NCBI RefSeq assembly: GCF_019711495.1
Contig: NZ_JAIGNM010000003.1
Location: 372,001-436,000 of the forward strand
DNA length: 64,000 nucleotides
Source of the DNA: Qipengyuania xiamenensis
GTDB lineage: Bacteria; Pseudomonadota; Alphaproteobacteria; Sphingomonadales; Sphingomonadaceae
Reading direction: 5' to 3'
Shown here: in pieces, positions 1 through 9,538 of the stretch
Position numbering within the stretch: position 1 is the first letter of the stretch
Layout: every line of letters begins with the position of its first letter
Program-made: the position numbers and the translations under genes
Notes under the pieces: model-generated
Told to the model about the DNA's origin: nothing
Seen by the model: only the letters and a program-made list of their open reading frames with translations
Database searches by the model: none

Positions 1-666
1 CGCGACCAGTCCTATTTCCTTTACGCCACCACCGAGGACCAGCTCGACTACCTGCGTTTCCCGCTCGGCGGATTGCCCAAGGCGGAAGTGCGCGAACTGG
101 CTGAGGCGGCAGGCCTGCGCAATGCAGCCAAGCCCGACAGCCAGGACATCTGCTTCGTGCCCGACGGCGATTACGCCAAGATCGTCAAGAAAATGCGCCC
201 CGAAGGCGCGCGCGAAGGCGCGATCGTCCATGCCGCTACCGGCGAGAAGCTGGGCGAACACAAGGGCGTGATCCACTATACCGTCGGCCAGCGCCGCGGT
301 CTCGATATCGGCGGCCAGCCGGAACCGCTTTATGTGGTGGGGATCGATGCGGAGCAGGCACAGGTGAAGGTCGGCCCGAAGCGAATGCTCGCGGTGAGCG
401 CCGCGCATCTAATCGAGACGAACCGCATCGGCCCGCTTCCCGACGTGCCGCTGACCGCCAAGGTCCGCAGCCTCGCCAAGCCCGTGCCGATCACGCTCGA
501 TGGCCCGCTCGGCGACAATGCCAACACGACGATCCGTTTCGAAACGCCCGAATATGGCGTGGCGCCGGGACAGGCCGCGGTCATCTACGCGGGCGAGAGG
601 GTCGTGGGAGGTGGCTGGATCGACACCACTACCCGGCTTTCTGCCGAGGAGGCGCTTGCCAAATAG
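1..666 (+). CDS. mnmA: tRNA-specific 2-thiouridylase MnmA, C-terminal part (5' end outside window)
   Basis: The reading frame is already open at base 1 and runs to a TAG at 664-666, giving about 221 residues of a protein normally near 370. The visible part contains the DSQDICFVP segment, whose Cys is the second catalytic cysteine of MnmA, and the [10 protein letters not shown] and GGGWI segments of the C-terminal barrel domains. The N-terminal PP-loop ATPase and first catalytic Cys lie before the window. MnmA uses a persulfide relay to make 2-thiouridine at the wobble position (U34) of Lys, Glu and Gln tRNAs in the cytoplasm. It is followed after 42 bases by the GDP-fucose genes, with no evident functional link. 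Confidence 0.95.
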   Translation, partial: RDQSYFLYATTEDQLDYLRFPLGGLPKAEVRELAEAAGLRNAAKPDSQDICFVPDGDYAKIVKKMRPEGAREGAIVHAATGEKLGEHKGVIHYTVGQRRGLDIGGQPEPLYVVGIDAEQAQVKVGPKRMLAVSAAHLIETNRIGPLPDVPLTAKVRSLAKPVPITLDGPLGDNANTTIRFETPEYGVAPGQAAVIYAGERVVGGGWIDTTTRLSAEEALAK

Positions 667-708
667 GCAGCCCCCGAATTACCGCAGCGCCATAAAAGGA
701 GAAACGGG

Positions 709-1761
709 TTGAGCGCCAAGCGGGCATTGATCACCGGGGTGACCGGTCAGGACGGGTCGTATCTGGCGCGCCTGCTGCTGGAGAAGGGCTACGAGGTCCA
801 CGGCCTCAAGCGCCGCTCGTCCTCCTTCAACACCGGCCGGATCGAAGACATTTACGAGGATCCGCACGATCCCGATCCGCAAATGTACCTGCATTTCGGC
901 GATGTGACCGACGCCACCAACCTCATCCGCGTGATGCAGGAAGTGCAGCCGCACGAGGTCTATAACCTTGCAGCACAAAGCCATGTGCAGGTCAGTTTCG
1001 AAACGCCCGAATACACCGCCAATGCCGATGCGCTGGGCGCGCTGCGGCTGCTCGAGGCGATCCGCATCCTGAAACTGGAAGGCCACACGCGCTTCTTCCA
1101 GGCCTCGACCAGCGAGATGTTCGGCATGGTGCAGGAAACGCCGCAGACCGAGACCACGCCCTTTTATCCGCGCAGTCCCTATGCGGTCGCCAAGCTCTAT
1201 GCGCACTGGATCACGGTGAACTACCGCGAAGCCTATAACATGCACGCGAGCTGCGGGATCATGTTCAACCACGAAAGCCCGGTTCGCGGTGAGACCTTCG
1301 TGACCCGCAAGATCACCCGCGCGGTGGCGGCGATTGCCGCAGGCCGCGAGGACAAGCTCTTCCTCGGCAATCTCGATGCGCGGCGCGACTGGGGCCATGC
1401 CCGCGAATATGCGCGCGGGATGTGGATGATGCTGCAGCAGGACCAGCCGGGCGACTACGTGCTGGCGACCGGCGAGGCCGTCAGCGTACGCGATTTCACG
1501 CGCTGGGTCTTCGAGGATGCCGGAATCGAACTGGATTTCCGCGGCGAAGGCGAGGACGAGAAGGGTTTCTGCACAAAGACCGGCAAATGCCTCGTCGAGA
1601 TCGACCCGCGCTATTTCCGCCCGACCGAGGTCGATTTCCTCCTCGGCGACGCATCGAAGGCGAGGGCACAGCTTGGCTGGGAAGCCGAAACGCCCGTGCG
1701 CGAACTGGCGCGCGAAATGCTCGAGGCGGACATGGCCGCGCTGAAGGGAAGCGCGGGGTGA
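709..1761 (+). CDS. gmd: GDP-mannose 4,6-dehydratase
   Basis: 350 residues, the normal length of the family. It converts GDP-D-mannose to GDP-4-keto-6-deoxymannose, the first step to GDP-L-fucose and related deoxysugars. The N-terminal NAD(P) Rossmann motif TGVTGQDG is at residues 9-16, and the short-chain-dehydrogenase catalytic pair is Y158-x3-K162 (SPYAVAK). STSEMFG supplies the conserved active-site Ser/Glu region. I chose the TTG start at 709 because AAAAGGAG lies just upstream and the N-terminus ([10 protein letters not shown]) then matches the family. The stop overlaps the GTG start of the next gene, so the two are probably translationally coupled. Confidence 0.96.
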   Translation: MSAKRALITGVTGQDGSYLARLLLEKGYEVHGLKRRSSSFNTGRIEDIYEDPHDPDPQMYLHFGDVTDATNLIRVMQEVQPHEVYNLAAQSHVQVSFETPEYTANADALGALRLLEAIRILKLEGHTRFFQASTSEMFGMVQETPQTETTPFYPRSPYAVAKLYAHWITVNYREAYNMHASCGIMFNHESPVRGETFVTRKITRAVAAIAAGREDKLFLGNLDARRDWGHAREYARGMWMMLQQDQPGDYVLATGEAVSVRDFTRWVFEDAGIELDFRGEGEDEKGFCTKTGKCLVEIDPRYFRPTEVDFLLGDASKARAQLGWEAETPVRELAREMLEADMAALKGSAG

Positions 1762-2693
1762 GCATCTATCCGCTGGCGGGCAAGCGTATCTATGTCGCGG
1801 GGCATCGCGGCATGGTGGGCAGCGCGCTGGTGCGAAGGCTGGCAGAGGAAGATTGCGAAGTTCACACCGCGGATCGCAGCGTCGACCTGCGCGAACAGGC
1901 CGATGTACGGCGTTGGTTCGACGATAAGCGGCCCGATGCCGTGATCCTTGCGGCGGCAAAGGTCGGCGGGATCCTCGCCAATAGCGAAAGGCCGGGCGAA
2001 TTCCTCTATGACAACATCGCCATAGCCACGAATGTGATCGAGGCGGCGCGTCGGGCCGAAACCGAAAAGCTGCTCTTCCTCGGCTCCTCCTGCATCTACC
2101 CAAAGTTCGCCCAGCAGCCGATTGCGGAAGAGGCACTGCTGACCGGTGCGCTGGAGCCGACCAACGAAGCCTATGCCGTCGCTAAGATCGCGGGGCTGAA
2201 ACTCGCCGCCGCCTATCGGGCGCAATATGGCTGCGACTTCATCTCCGCGATGCCGACCAATCTTTATGGCCCGGGCGACAATTACGACCCGCAATCAAGC
2301 CATGTGATCCCGGGTATGATCCGCCGCTTCCACGAAGCGAAGCTGGCGGGTGCCGACAGCGTTTCGATCTGGGGCAGCGGCACGCCCTTGCGCGAATTCA
2401 TGCATGTCGACGACCTTGCCGATGCCTGCATCTTCCTGCTCGGCACCTATTCCGATCCGCTGCACATCAATGTCGGATCGGGCGAGGAAATCGCGATCCG
2501 CGATCTTGCCGCGCTGGTCGCCAAGACAGTCGGTTTCGAAGGCCTGATCGAGTGCGACACGTCGAAACCCGACGGGACGCCGCGCAAGCTGATGGACAGC
2601 TCGCGGCTACGCGCGATGGGCTGGAAGCCGGCAATTTCTCTCGAAGAAGGGCTCAGGCAAGCCTACGCTGCCTTCGTTGACGAAGAAGCCTGA
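1758..2693 (+). CDS. fcl: GDP-L-fucose synthase (GDP-4-keto-6-deoxymannose epimerase/reductase)
   Basis: 311 residues, normal for WcaG/Fcl. It completes GDP-L-fucose synthesis by 3,5-epimerisation and NADPH reduction of the Gmd product. The nucleotide motif GHRGMVG is at residues 15-21, the GSSCIYP segment carries the catalytic Ser/Cys, and Y139-x3-K143 (YAVAK) is the SDR pair. The frame is open far upstream, but the family N-terminus and a GTGA overlap with gmd fix the start at the GTG at 1758. No glycosyltransferase that would use GDP-fucose is adjacent. The stop TGA abuts the TCA (reverse-strand stop) of the next, convergent gene. Confidence 0.95.
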   Translation: MSIYPLAGKRIYVAGHRGMVGSALVRRLAEEDCEVHTADRSVDLREQADVRRWFDDKRPDAVILAAAKVGGILANSERPGEFLYDNIAIATNVIEAARRAETEKLLFLGSSCIYPKFAQQPIAEEALLTGALEPTNEAYAVAKIAGLKLAAAYRAQYGCDFISAMPTNLYGPGDNYDPQSSHVIPGMIRRFHEAKLAGADSVSIWGSGTPLREFMHVDDLADACIFLLGTYSDPLHINVGSGEEIAIRDLAALVAKTVGFEGLIECDTSKPDGTPRKLMDSSRLRAMGWKPAISLEEGLRQAYAAFVDEEA

Positions 2694-3032
2694 TCAGTTT
2701 TCCCAGCTCTTCAGTACGCAGCCGTAGCCTTCGCGGTAGCTCGCCGTGTCGGAAGCGACGAAGGGAATCGAAGCGGTGACGCTGCGGCTGGTTTCGTTCT
2801 CGCTCAGCATCACCAGTTCCAGGCCTTCCACCTTGTCCTTCCCGCAATCTTCGAGGCTCCGTCCGGCGACATAGCGGCACGAGCACGCCACCCGCGCCGT
2901 ATAGGCGGTGCCGGTCTCGCCGGTCTTCCTCAGACCCTCGCCCCAGGCCAGCCAGGCAGCGGCGAGCAGGGCTGCAGCAACGACGAGCAGCCAGAACCAC
3001 CAGCGGGAGAACAGGGAGCGTTTTTTCGCCAT
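2694..3032 (-). CDS. small single-span membrane protein of unknown function
   Basis: 112 residues from the ATG at 3032; a start four codons upstream at 3044 is also possible. A basic N-terminus (MAKKRSLFSRW) is followed by one strongly hydrophobic Trp/Ala/Leu segment at about residues 10-30. A short periplasmic or extracellular domain follows, with four cysteines (CSC, one in EDCGKD, and one in GYGCVL near the C-terminus). The cysteines suggest an oxidised exported domain. I do not recognise the family beyond resemblance to uncharacterised sphingomonad proteins. It diverges from the serine hydrolase at 3068 with only 35 bases between starts, so the two promoters must share or overlap this short region. 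Confidence 0.7.
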   Translation of the reverse strand: MAKKRSLFSRWWFWLLVVAAALLAAAWLAWGEGLRKTGETGTAYTARVACSCRYVAGRSLEDCGKDKVEGLELVMLSENETSRSVTASIPFVASDTASYREGYGCVLKSWEN

Positions 3033-3067
3033 TGCGCGGGTCATTTCCTCATGCGAGTGACAGGATC

Positions 3068-4201
3068 ATGTCGAAGCGGTCGCGCCCCCTTATCGCCCTT
3101 GCCCTTGCTGCCACAAGCCTTGCTTCATGCGGTTCGCCCGGTCCTGCCGAGGAACCCCCGCTGAGCGAGGAAGCGCTGGCTGCCGTGACCGCCGATCCGG
3201 GCGCGCCGACCAAGGCGCTGGCGCGCGAAGTCGACGATCTTTTCCGCATGGAAGGCTTGGGCGAAACGCGCGCGCTAATCGTGATGAAGGACGGCAAGCT
3301 TGCCGCCGAGCGCTATGGCGAAGGCTATGACGCGGACACGCGTTTCGTCAGCTGGTCGATGGCCAAGACGGTCACCGCGCTCCTGATCGGGCAGCTGGTG
3401 GGCGACGGGCTCTTGCGCCTCGACGAACCGGCGCCGGTGCCCCGCTGGCAGAGAAGCGGCGATCCGCGCGCCGACATCACTTTGCGCCACCTGCTCCAGA
3501 TGCGCAGCGGGCTGGAGCATACCGAAGCCGGCGATCCGCCTTGGGAGAGCGGCGAGGTCCGCATGCTCTTCCTCGACGGGCGCGACGATATGGCGGATTA
3601 TGCGACTGCGCAGCCGCCCGAGGCCGAACCGGGCGAGAAGTTCGAATATTCTTCGAACACGACGGTCATCCTCGCCGACATTGCTGCGCGCTCGCTTGCC
3701 GATGCCGATCATGCCGAAGCCCGTCGCCGCGCGGTGAGCGATTATCTCCACGCCCGGCTGTTCGAGCCGCTGGGCATGGACTCGATGGTCCCCGAATTCG
3801 ACCGTGCGGGAACACTGGTCGGCGGAAGCCTGATGCACGCCACTGCGCGCGACTGGGCGAAGCTGGGCGAACTGATGCGCCGCAAGGGCTCGCACCGGGG
3901 CGAACAGCTCGTCCCGCGCAGCTGGATCGAGGCGATGGTGAAGCCCAGCCCCGCCAGCCCGCATTACGGCCTCCAGACCTGGCTCAACCGCCCTAATGGC
4001 GAAGCGGAGCATCCGCTGTTTCCGGGCCGCGCGCCGCAATCCATGTATGCGATGATCGGTCACATGGGTCAGTACGTCATCGTCTCGCCCGAGCAGGGGC
4101 TTACCATCGTGCGCCTTGGCCATTCGAACCGCGAGGAGCGCATCGCCATGCTCCAGCAACTCGCCGATATCATGGATCTCTACCCCGTTCAGGGCAGGTA
4201 G
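3068..4201 (+). CDS. lipoprotein serine hydrolase, class C beta-lactamase fold
   Basis: 377 residues. It begins with a lipoprotein signal peptide ending in the lipobox LASC, so it should be exported and lipidated. The catalytic SxxK is S97-M-A-K100 (SWSMAKTV). A Y-S-S-N segment stands in for the usual YxN, and GHMGQ occupies the place of the third motif. This pattern is nearer to esterases and 6-aminohexanoate-dimer-hydrolase-like enzymes than to true beta-lactamases, and the substrate cannot be read from sequence. I chose the ATG at 3068, in front of the signal peptide, over an in-frame ATG at 3032 with a non-signal N-terminus. The 3' end overlaps the convergent PhzF gene by 13 bases. Confidence 0.88.
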   Translation: MSKRSRPLIALALAATSLASCGSPGPAEEPPLSEEALAAVTADPGAPTKALAREVDDLFRMEGLGETRALIVMKDGKLAAERYGEGYDADTRFVSWSMAKTVTALLIGQLVGDGLLRLDEPAPVPRWQRSGDPRADITLRHLLQMRSGLEHTEAGDPPWESGEVRMLFLDGRDDMADYATAQPPEAEPGEKFEYSSNTTVILADIAARSLADADHAEARRRAVSDYLHARLFEPLGMDSMVPEFDRAGTLVGGSLMHATARDWAKLGELMRRKGSHRGEQLVPRSWIEAMVKPSPASPHYGLQTWLNRPNGEAEHPLFPGRAPQSMYAMIGHMGQYVIVSPEQGLTIVRLGHSNREERIAMLQQLADIMDLYPVQGR

Positions 4202-4983
4202 AAGCTTCCTTCGACTACGGTCACGCAAGGGCCCCCGAGCCACGCCCGGTCGCCTTCCAGCCTGCAGGTGGCGAAACCGCCGCGCTGCGAGGCCTGGAAT
4301 GCGGTGAAGCTGGCCCTTCCAAGCCGGCCTGCCCAGAAATGGGTAAGGCAGGCATGCGCCGAGCCGGTGAAGCTGTCCTCGTCGACGCCACCGCCTGGTA
4401 CGAAGACGCGGCTGACGACATCGGTATCGCTGCCCGGCGCGGTACAGATGAACTGGTCGTTCCCCAGTGCCCTGAGGCCGCGCAAATCGGGATCGAGCGC
4501 GCGCACCTGATGCTCGTTCTCGAACAGGTAGATGCCGTAGCCCTCAGGGTTGAGCCACACTTCCTGCGGCTGCGCGCCAATCAGCGCTACCGCTTCGTCC
4601 CAATCGCCGCGTTCGGTCGGGATCGCGGGAAGCCCGAGCTCATAGCCCGCTTCGCTGCGCCGCACCTCGAGCACGCCAGCCTTGCGCGTCCGGAAGGTGA
4701 CACGATCGCCGCCATCGCGGGTCAGGAGGACATGGCCGCTCGCAAGGGTGGCATGGCCGCACAGGCGCACTTCCTCGGTCGGCGTGAACCAGCGCAGCTC
4801 CCAGTCCGCCTCGCCGGTGTCGTCCTTCACGACGAAGGCGGTTTCGGCAAAGTTGTTCTCCTCGCCGATCGCCAGCAGCGTCGCATCGTCGAGCCATGCA
4901 TCGAGCGGCATCACCGCAGCCTGGTTGCCCGCGAAGGGCCGGTCGGAGAAGGCATCGACATGCCAGTAGGGCAGCTTCGTCAT
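4189..4983 (-). CDS. PhzF family isomerase/epimerase-like protein
   Basis: 264 residues, typical for PhzF. Family signatures are the N-terminal FSDRPFAGNQAAV, NNFAETAFV (with the catalytic-type Glu), RLCGHATLASGHVL, and the C-terminal SFTGSAHACL. The two halves form the duplicated diaminopimelate-epimerase-like fold. The specific reaction is unknown; phenazine synthesis is unlikely because no other phz genes are present. The start at 4983 gives MTKLPYWHVDAF and an ATGA overlap with the transporter gene upstream, so I prefer it to the longer arginine-rich extension. It is the last gene of a pdxH-CDF-phzF operon. Confidence 0.9.
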   Translation of the reverse strand: MTKLPYWHVDAFSDRPFAGNQAAVMPLDAWLDDATLLAIGEENNFAETAFVVKDDTGEADWELRWFTPTEEVRLCGHATLASGHVLLTRDGGDRVTFRTRKAGVLEVRRSEAGYELGLPAIPTERGDWDEAVALIGAQPQEVWLNPEGYGIYLFENEHQVRALDPDLRGLRALGNDQFICTAPGSDTDVVSRVFVPGGGVDEDSFTGSAHACLTHFWAGRLGRASFTAFQASQRGGFATCRLEGDRAWLGGPCVTVVEGSFYLP

Positions 4984-5915
4984 TCGTCGTCCTCCAGCTT
5001 GGCGAATTCGTCTTCCTCGACCAGCGGGTTGTCGGGTTCGTCGACATGACCGACCGGATCGATGTGGATCAGCAGGTCCATGGCGGGGAAGCGCTTGCAC
5101 AGGTCATCTTCGACCCGCTCGATGATGTCATGCGCTTCTTCGACCGTCATTTCGCCCGGCAGGTCGACGTGGAACTGCACGAAATCGCGGTTGCCGCTTG
5201 TGCGGGTGCGCAGATCGTGGAGGTTGGAGAGCTCGGGATGCCGCGCCGCCGCCTCCACGAAGGCGAGACGACGCTCTTCGGGCCATTCGCGGTCCATCAG
5301 ATCGTCGACCGCATCGCGTGCCGCATTGAAGGCGCCCCACCCCAGCCATGCCGCAATGGCGAGGCCGAACAGCGGGTCGGCCATGCCGAAGCCTGCATAC
5401 TGGTCGAGCACCAGCGCGGCGATGACGGCAAGGTTCAGCAGCAGGTCCGACTTGTAGTGCAGGTGATCGGTCTGGATCGCGAGGCTGCGCGTCCTGTTCA
5501 TCACATACCGCTGCCAGCCGAGCAGCGCGAAAGTCAGCACGATCGCGATGGTCGAGACCACAATGCCCTCTTCCGCCGCAGCGGTCTGCCCTCCTTGGGC
5601 CAGCTGCGTGATCGCGCGCACCGCGATCCCGAAGGCCGACAGGGTGATCAGCATCACCTGGAAGATCGCCGCGAGCGCCTCCGCCTTGCCGTGGCCGAAG
5701 CGGTGGTCTTCGTCGGCGGGCATGGATGCGATCCATACGCCGGTCAGCGTGGCGATGCTGGCGATGAGATCGAGCGCGCTGTCGGCAAGGCTGCCGAGCA
5801 TGGCAGTCGAGCCGGTGAGCCAGCTCGCCCAACTCTTCATGAGGACGAGGATCACCGCCACGGTGATCGAGGCGATGGCGGCCGAGCGGGCCAGCAGGTG
5901 CTTCTTCTCGGTCAT
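4980..5915 (-). CDS. cation diffusion facilitator (CDF) family metal efflux transporter
   Basis: 311 residues. It is an inner-membrane proton antiporter exporting divalent metals such as Zn(II), Fe(II) or Co(II). Six hydrophobic helices precede a soluble C-terminal ferredoxin-like domain. Metal-site residues are visible as SLADSALDL in TM2, HRFGHGKAEAL after TM3 and LHYKSD in TM5. The C-terminus is acidic (EEDEFAKLEDDE). I chose the ATG at 5915, which overlaps the pdxH stop by ATGA; the longer form would add only MVQHAALP. Metal specificity cannot be assigned from the sequence alone. Confidence 0.93.
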   Translation of the reverse strand: MTEKKHLLARSAAIASITVAVILVLMKSWASWLTGSTAMLGSLADSALDLIASIATLTGVWIASMPADEDHRFGHGKAEALAAIFQVMLITLSAFGIAVRAITQLAQGGQTAAAEEGIVVSTIAIVLTFALLGWQRYVMNRTRSLAIQTDHLHYKSDLLLNLAVIAALVLDQYAGFGMADPLFGLAIAAWLGWGAFNAARDAVDDLMDREWPEERRLAFVEAAARHPELSNLHDLRTRTSGNRDFVQFHVDLPGEMTVEEAHDIIERVEDDLCKRFPAMDLLIHIDPVGHVDEPDNPLVEEDEFAKLEDDE

Positions 5916-6535
5916 GGGTAGAGCAGCGTGTTGGACCATGCCTCGCCCGGCTCCTCGCGCGTGAAGCGGCGGCGGTCGTGCAGGCGGAATTCGCGGTCGT
6001 TCCAGAACTCGATCGCGCGCGGGGTCAGCAGGAAGCCGGTCCAGTGCGGCGGGCGCGGGATATCGCCCTCGGGATAGCGTTCCTCCAGTGCTGCCACACG
6101 GTCGAGATAGACCTGCCGGTCGGGCAGCGGGCGCGACTGGTCGCTGGCCGCCGAGCCGATCTGCGAAGCGCGCGGGCGCGAGTGGAAATAGGCATCGGCC
6201 TGCTCCTCGCTCACTTCGGTGAGCGGACCCTCGATACGGACCTGGCGGCGCTGGCTCTTCCAGTGAAACAGCAGACTGGCATGCATATTGGCGCGAATTT
6301 CCTCGCCCTTGCGGCTTTCGGCATTGGTGTAGAAGACGAAGCCACCGCCCTCACCCAGCTCGCTGCCGTGGCCTTTGAGCAGCACCATGCGCACCGAGGG
6401 GCGACCGTCCGGCGTCGCGGTGGCAAGTGCCATCGCGTTCGGATCGTTGGGCTCGGTTTCCTTCGCTTCGCCGAACCATAGCTCGAACAGTGCAAAGGGA
6501 TCTGTGACCGGGATGGAGCTTTCGGTCTCGTTCAC
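5912..6535 (-). CDS. pdxH: pyridoxamine 5'-phosphate oxidase
   Basis: 207 residues. This FMN flavoenzyme oxidises pyridoxine- or pyridoxamine-5'-phosphate to pyridoxal phosphate, the last step of vitamin B6 coenzyme formation and salvage. Signatures are the PSVRMVLLKG start of the FMN-binding split barrel, FYTNAESRKGEE, LLFHWKSQRRQVRIEG, SRPRASQIGSAAS and the C-terminal FWNDREFRLHDR. It is the first gene of a three-gene leftward operon (pdxH, CDF transporter, PhzF) linked by ATGA overlaps. A 201-base gap separates it from the divergent dnaJ-like gene. Confidence 0.96.
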   Translation of the reverse strand: MNETESSIPVTDPFALFELWFGEAKETEPNDPNAMALATATPDGRPSVRMVLLKGHGSELGEGGGFVFYTNAESRKGEEIRANMHASLLFHWKSQRRQVRIEGPLTEVSEEQADAYFHSRPRASQIGSAASDQSRPLPDRQVYLDRVAALEERYPEGDIPRPPHWTGFLLTPRAIEFWNDREFRLHDRRRFTREEPGEAWSNTLLYP

Positions 6536-6736
6536 TGGGCAATCCTACAGCTTGGAACAGATGGAACACGGTCTAGGGCGAAAAATACCGGCGCTGCCAA
6601 TCGTGCCTGAAACGGCGGAACTTTCGCCGGTTTCGGGGACTTTGGCAGAGACATGACCCGTCCCCTAGCCCCACGGTTGAAAGTAGGAAAGGCTCTCCGC
6701 TTGCGGTTGCAGAGCGTAGCAACTAGCTAACACACC

Positions 6737-7687
6737 ATGGCAGACCCGTATTCCACCCTCGGCGTAACGCGCAGCGCGGACGAAAAGGCGATCAAGAGCG
6801 CCTATCGCAAGCTCGCCAAGGAGCTGCATCCCGACCGCAACAAGGACAATCCCAAGGCGGCGGAGAAGTTCTCCGACGTGACAAAGGCGTACGACCTCTT
6901 GTCGGACAAGGACAAGCGCGCCCAGTTCGACCGCGGCGAGATCGACATGGAAGGCAATCCGACAAATCCCTTCGGCGGGATGGGCGGCGGCTTCGGTGGC
7001 GGCCCAGGGGGCCCGGGCGGCCAGCGCGGCTTCCGGGCCGAGGACTTCCAGGGCTTCGGCAACGAGCAGGTCGATCTCGGCGACATTTTCGAAGGCCTGT
7101 TCGGCGGCGGTCGCGCACGCAGCGGTGGCCCGGGCGGCGGCTTTGCCGGCAGGCGCCCGCCTCCGCGAAAAGGGGCCGACATCGGCTATACCCTGCGCGT
7201 GCCCTTCATCGATGCGGCCACGCTACGCGACCAGCGGATCACGCTGGCCGACGGCAAGACCATCGACCTGAAACTCCCCAAGGGTCTCGAGGACGGCACG
7301 CAGATGCGCCTCAAGGGCAAGGGCGAACAGGGCCCGGGCGGTGCCGGCGACGGGATCGTCACGATCAGGGTCGACGGCCACAAGCTCTACAAGCGTTCGG
7401 GCGACGATGTGCGTTTCGACCTGCCGATCACGCTCGACGAGGCGGTGAACGGCGGCAAGGTGCGCGTGCCCACGGTCGATGGTCCGGTGATGATGACGAT
7501 CAAACCCGGCACCGACGGCGGCACGGTCCTGCGCCTCAAGGGCAAGGGCTTCACCCGCAAGAACGGCACACGCGGCGACCAGCTGGTCACGCTGGAAATC
7601 CAGCTACCCGATGACCTGGCCGACCTTGCCAAGCGGCTCGAGGGATGGAAGGACGAGAGCGACCCGCGAGCCGACCTTGGGGCCTAG
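6737..7687 (+). CDS. DnaJ-type J-domain co-chaperone without zinc finger (CbpA/class B-like)
   Basis: 316 residues. An N-terminal J domain (about 1-70) carries the HPD triplet at H31-P32-D33, which stimulates DnaK ATPase. A Gly/Phe/Pro-rich linker with repeated GGG and GGPGG runs follows at about 75-140. The C-terminal client-binding beta domains contain two KLPKG/KGKG-type blocks. The CxxCxGxG zinc repeats of classical DnaJ are absent, so this is the CbpA/DjlA-class rather than the main DnaJ. The ATG at 6737 has no strong Shine-Dalgarno sequence. The YihY gene follows three bases after the stop. Confidence 0.9.
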   Translation: MADPYSTLGVTRSADEKAIKSAYRKLAKELHPDRNKDNPKAAEKFSDVTKAYDLLSDKDKRAQFDRGEIDMEGNPTNPFGGMGGGFGGGPGGPGGQRGFRAEDFQGFGNEQVDLGDIFEGLFGGGRARSGGPGGGFAGRRPPPRKGADIGYTLRVPFIDAATLRDQRITLADGKTIDLKLPKGLEDGTQMRLKGKGEQGPGGAGDGIVTIRVDGHKLYKRSGDDVRFDLPITLDEAVNGGKVRVPTVDGPVMMTIKPGTDGGTVLRLKGKGFTRKNGTRGDQLVTLEIQLPDDLADLAKRLEGWKDESDPRADLGA

Positions 7688-7690
7688 CGT

Positions 7691-8713
7691 TTGAACAAAC
7701 ACCATCTTCCCGCGCCAGAAGACCGCGAACTCTACTCGCTGTCACCAGAGGCGCGCCGGAAGGAAGCGATCCATTTGCGCGGCCGGATCGAACGGCACGT
7801 CGGCCCAGGCACCCGCGCATGGGAAGTGGCCAAGCGCACGCTCGTCGGCACCTATAACGACGGCTTCATCCACGCGGGCAACCTCGCCTATCTCGCCATG
7901 CTGGCGATCTTCCCCTTCTTCATCCTCGGTGCGGCGATCTTCTCCGCGATCGGCGAGGAAAGCGAGCGCGCCGCCACCATCAACGCGGTGCTCTATGCCC
8001 TGCCGCCGGTGGTGGGGAACGTGATCGAACCGGTTGCGCGCGACGTCATCCAGGCGCGCTCTGGCTGGCTCCTGTGGGCAGGCGCGCTCGTGGCCTTGTG
8101 GACCGTAGGCAGCCTGATCGAGACGATCCGCGACATCCTGCGCCGCGCCTATGGCACCGAGGCGACACAGGCCTTCTGGAAGTACCGCCTGTTTTCGACC
8201 GGGGTGATCCTCGGCGCAGTGCTGCTGCTGATGCTCAGCCTGATGGCGCAATTCGTCATCGGCACCGCGCAGGAAGTGATCGAGGCCTATTTCCCGCAGC
8301 TGCTCGACCGGATTCTCGAACTGCAGCTTTCGCGGATCGTGCCTGCGCTCGGGCTGTTCGGCTCGCTCTATCTCATCTTCTATACGCTCACCCCCTCCAA
8401 ATACCGGAGGCGGCGCTACCCCAAATGGCCAGGAGTACTCCTGACGACCCTTTGGTGGATCGCGGTGACCACGATAATGCCCGCGGTACTGAGCAATTTC
8501 TTCACCTACAATCTCACCTATGGCGGGCTTGCAGGCGTCATGATCGCGTTGTTCTTTTTCTGGCTTGTCGGCCTCGGGGTCGTTATCGGCGCGGAACTGA
8601 ATGCTGCTCTGGCAGAGACGCCCGAAGAAGAGCTCGCGGACGAAACCGACGAGGAACGGCGGGCATACCTGGAGCAGGAACTGCTGTGCGAAAAGGAAGG
8701 ATGCGAGCAATGA
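7691..8713 (+). CDS. YihY/BrkB family inner-membrane protein
   Basis: 340 residues with about six hydrophobic helices, beginning after a soluble N-terminal 60 residues. The family was named for Bordetella BrkB, but its molecular function is unsettled. The NDGFIHAGNLAYLAMLA segment in the first helix and the YGGLAGVMIALFFFWLVG helix near the end match the family. The start is TTG at 7691, three bases after the J-domain gene. The C-terminus is acidic and ends overlapping fabI (ATGA), so the three genes look co-transcribed. A second, shorter YihY protein lies at 42194-43000. Confidence 0.86.
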   Translation: MNKHHLPAPEDRELYSLSPEARRKEAIHLRGRIERHVGPGTRAWEVAKRTLVGTYNDGFIHAGNLAYLAMLAIFPFFILGAAIFSAIGEESERAATINAVLYALPPVVGNVIEPVARDVIQARSGWLLWAGALVALWTVGSLIETIRDILRRAYGTEATQAFWKYRLFSTGVILGAVLLLMLSLMAQFVIGTAQEVIEAYFPQLLDRILELQLSRIVPALGLFGSLYLIFYTLTPSKYRRRRYPKWPGVLLTTLWWIAVTTIMPAVLSNFFTYNLTYGGLAGVMIALFFFWLVGLGVVIGAELNAALAETPEEELADETDEERRAYLEQELLCEKEGCEQ

Positions 8714-9519
8714 GCGGTTTGATGGCAGGCAAGCGTGGCCTCATCATGGGTCTCGCCAACGACAAGTCGCTGGCCTGGGGTATTGCCAAGCAGCTGCGCG
8801 ACCAGGGCGCGGAAATGGCCTTTTCCTATCAGGGCGAAGCGCTGAAGAAGCGCGTTGCGCCGCTCGCCGAACAGCTCGGCAGCGATTTCGTGTTCGAATG
8901 CGACGTGTCGGACATGGAGGCACTCGACCGCGCCTTCGACACGCTGAAGGAACGCTGGGATACGATCGACTTCGTGGTCCACGCGATCGGCTTTTCCGAC
9001 AAGAGCGAGCTGCGCGGCAAGTATGTCGACACCAGCCTCGACAACTTCCTGATGACGATGAACATCTCGGCCTACAGCCTCGTGGCAGTGGCCAAACGCG
9101 CTTCTGAAATGATGCCGAACGGCGGAAGCATCGTCACGCTGACCTATTACGGTGCCGAAAAGGTCATCCCGCATTACAACGTGATGGGCGTTGCCAAGGC
9201 GGCGCTCGAAACCAGCGTCCAGTACCTTGCCAACGATCTCGGCCCGCAGGGCATTCGCGTCAACGCGATCAGCGCCGGACCGATCAAGACGCTGGCCGCC
9301 AGCGGCATCGGCGACTTCCGCTATATCCTGAAGTGGAACGAATATAACTCGCCGCTGCGCCGCAATGTCACGATCGAGGATGTCGGCGGCTCGGGCGTCT
9401 ATTTCCTGTCGGACCTTTCCTCCGGCGTGACCGGCGAAACGCATCACGTCGATGCGGGCTACCACGTCGTCGGCATGAAGCAGGAAGACGCACCCGACAT
9501 CGGGCTGGACAAGGGCTGA
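8710..9519 (+). CDS. fabI: enoyl-[acyl-carrier-protein] reductase (NADH) FabI
   Basis: 269 residues. It reduces the enoyl-ACP double bond in the last step of each cycle of fatty acid elongation. The N-terminus GKRGLIMGLANDKSLAWGIA is the FabI nucleotide-binding signature. The FabI-specific catalytic arrangement Y156-x6-K163 (YNVMGVAK) is present. ISAGPIKTLAASGI, the substrate-loop region that also contacts triclosan, is conserved. The start at 8710 overlaps the YihY stop by ATGA and is confirmed by the family N-terminus. Confidence 0.97.
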   Translation: MSGLMAGKRGLIMGLANDKSLAWGIAKQLRDQGAEMAFSYQGEALKKRVAPLAEQLGSDFVFECDVSDMEALDRAFDTLKERWDTIDFVVHAIGFSDKSELRGKYVDTSLDNFLMTMNISAYSLVAVAKRASEMMPNGGSIVTLTYYGAEKVIPHYNVMGVAKAALETSVQYLANDLGPQGIRVNAISAGPIKTLAASGIGDFRYILKWNEYNSPLRRNVTIEDVGGSGVYFLSDLSSGVTGETHHVDAGYHVVGMKQEDAPDIGLDKG

Positions 9520-9538
9520 CACTCAAGCGGGGGTTGAT

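Noticed and set aside
679..2136. 485-codon open frame on the minus strand over gmd and fcl
   Set aside because: Arg/Ala/Pro-rich shadow of two clear SDR enzymes.
3068..4201. Antibiotic-resistance beta-lactamase
   Set aside because: SxxK is present but the second and third motifs differ from class C enzymes, and the lipoprotein signal and context fit an esterase-like envelope hydrolase better.
7691..8713. Annotation of the YihY protein as ribonuclease BN
   Set aside because: That old label came from a mis-assigned E. coli gene; the protein is a multi-span membrane protein with no nuclease motif.
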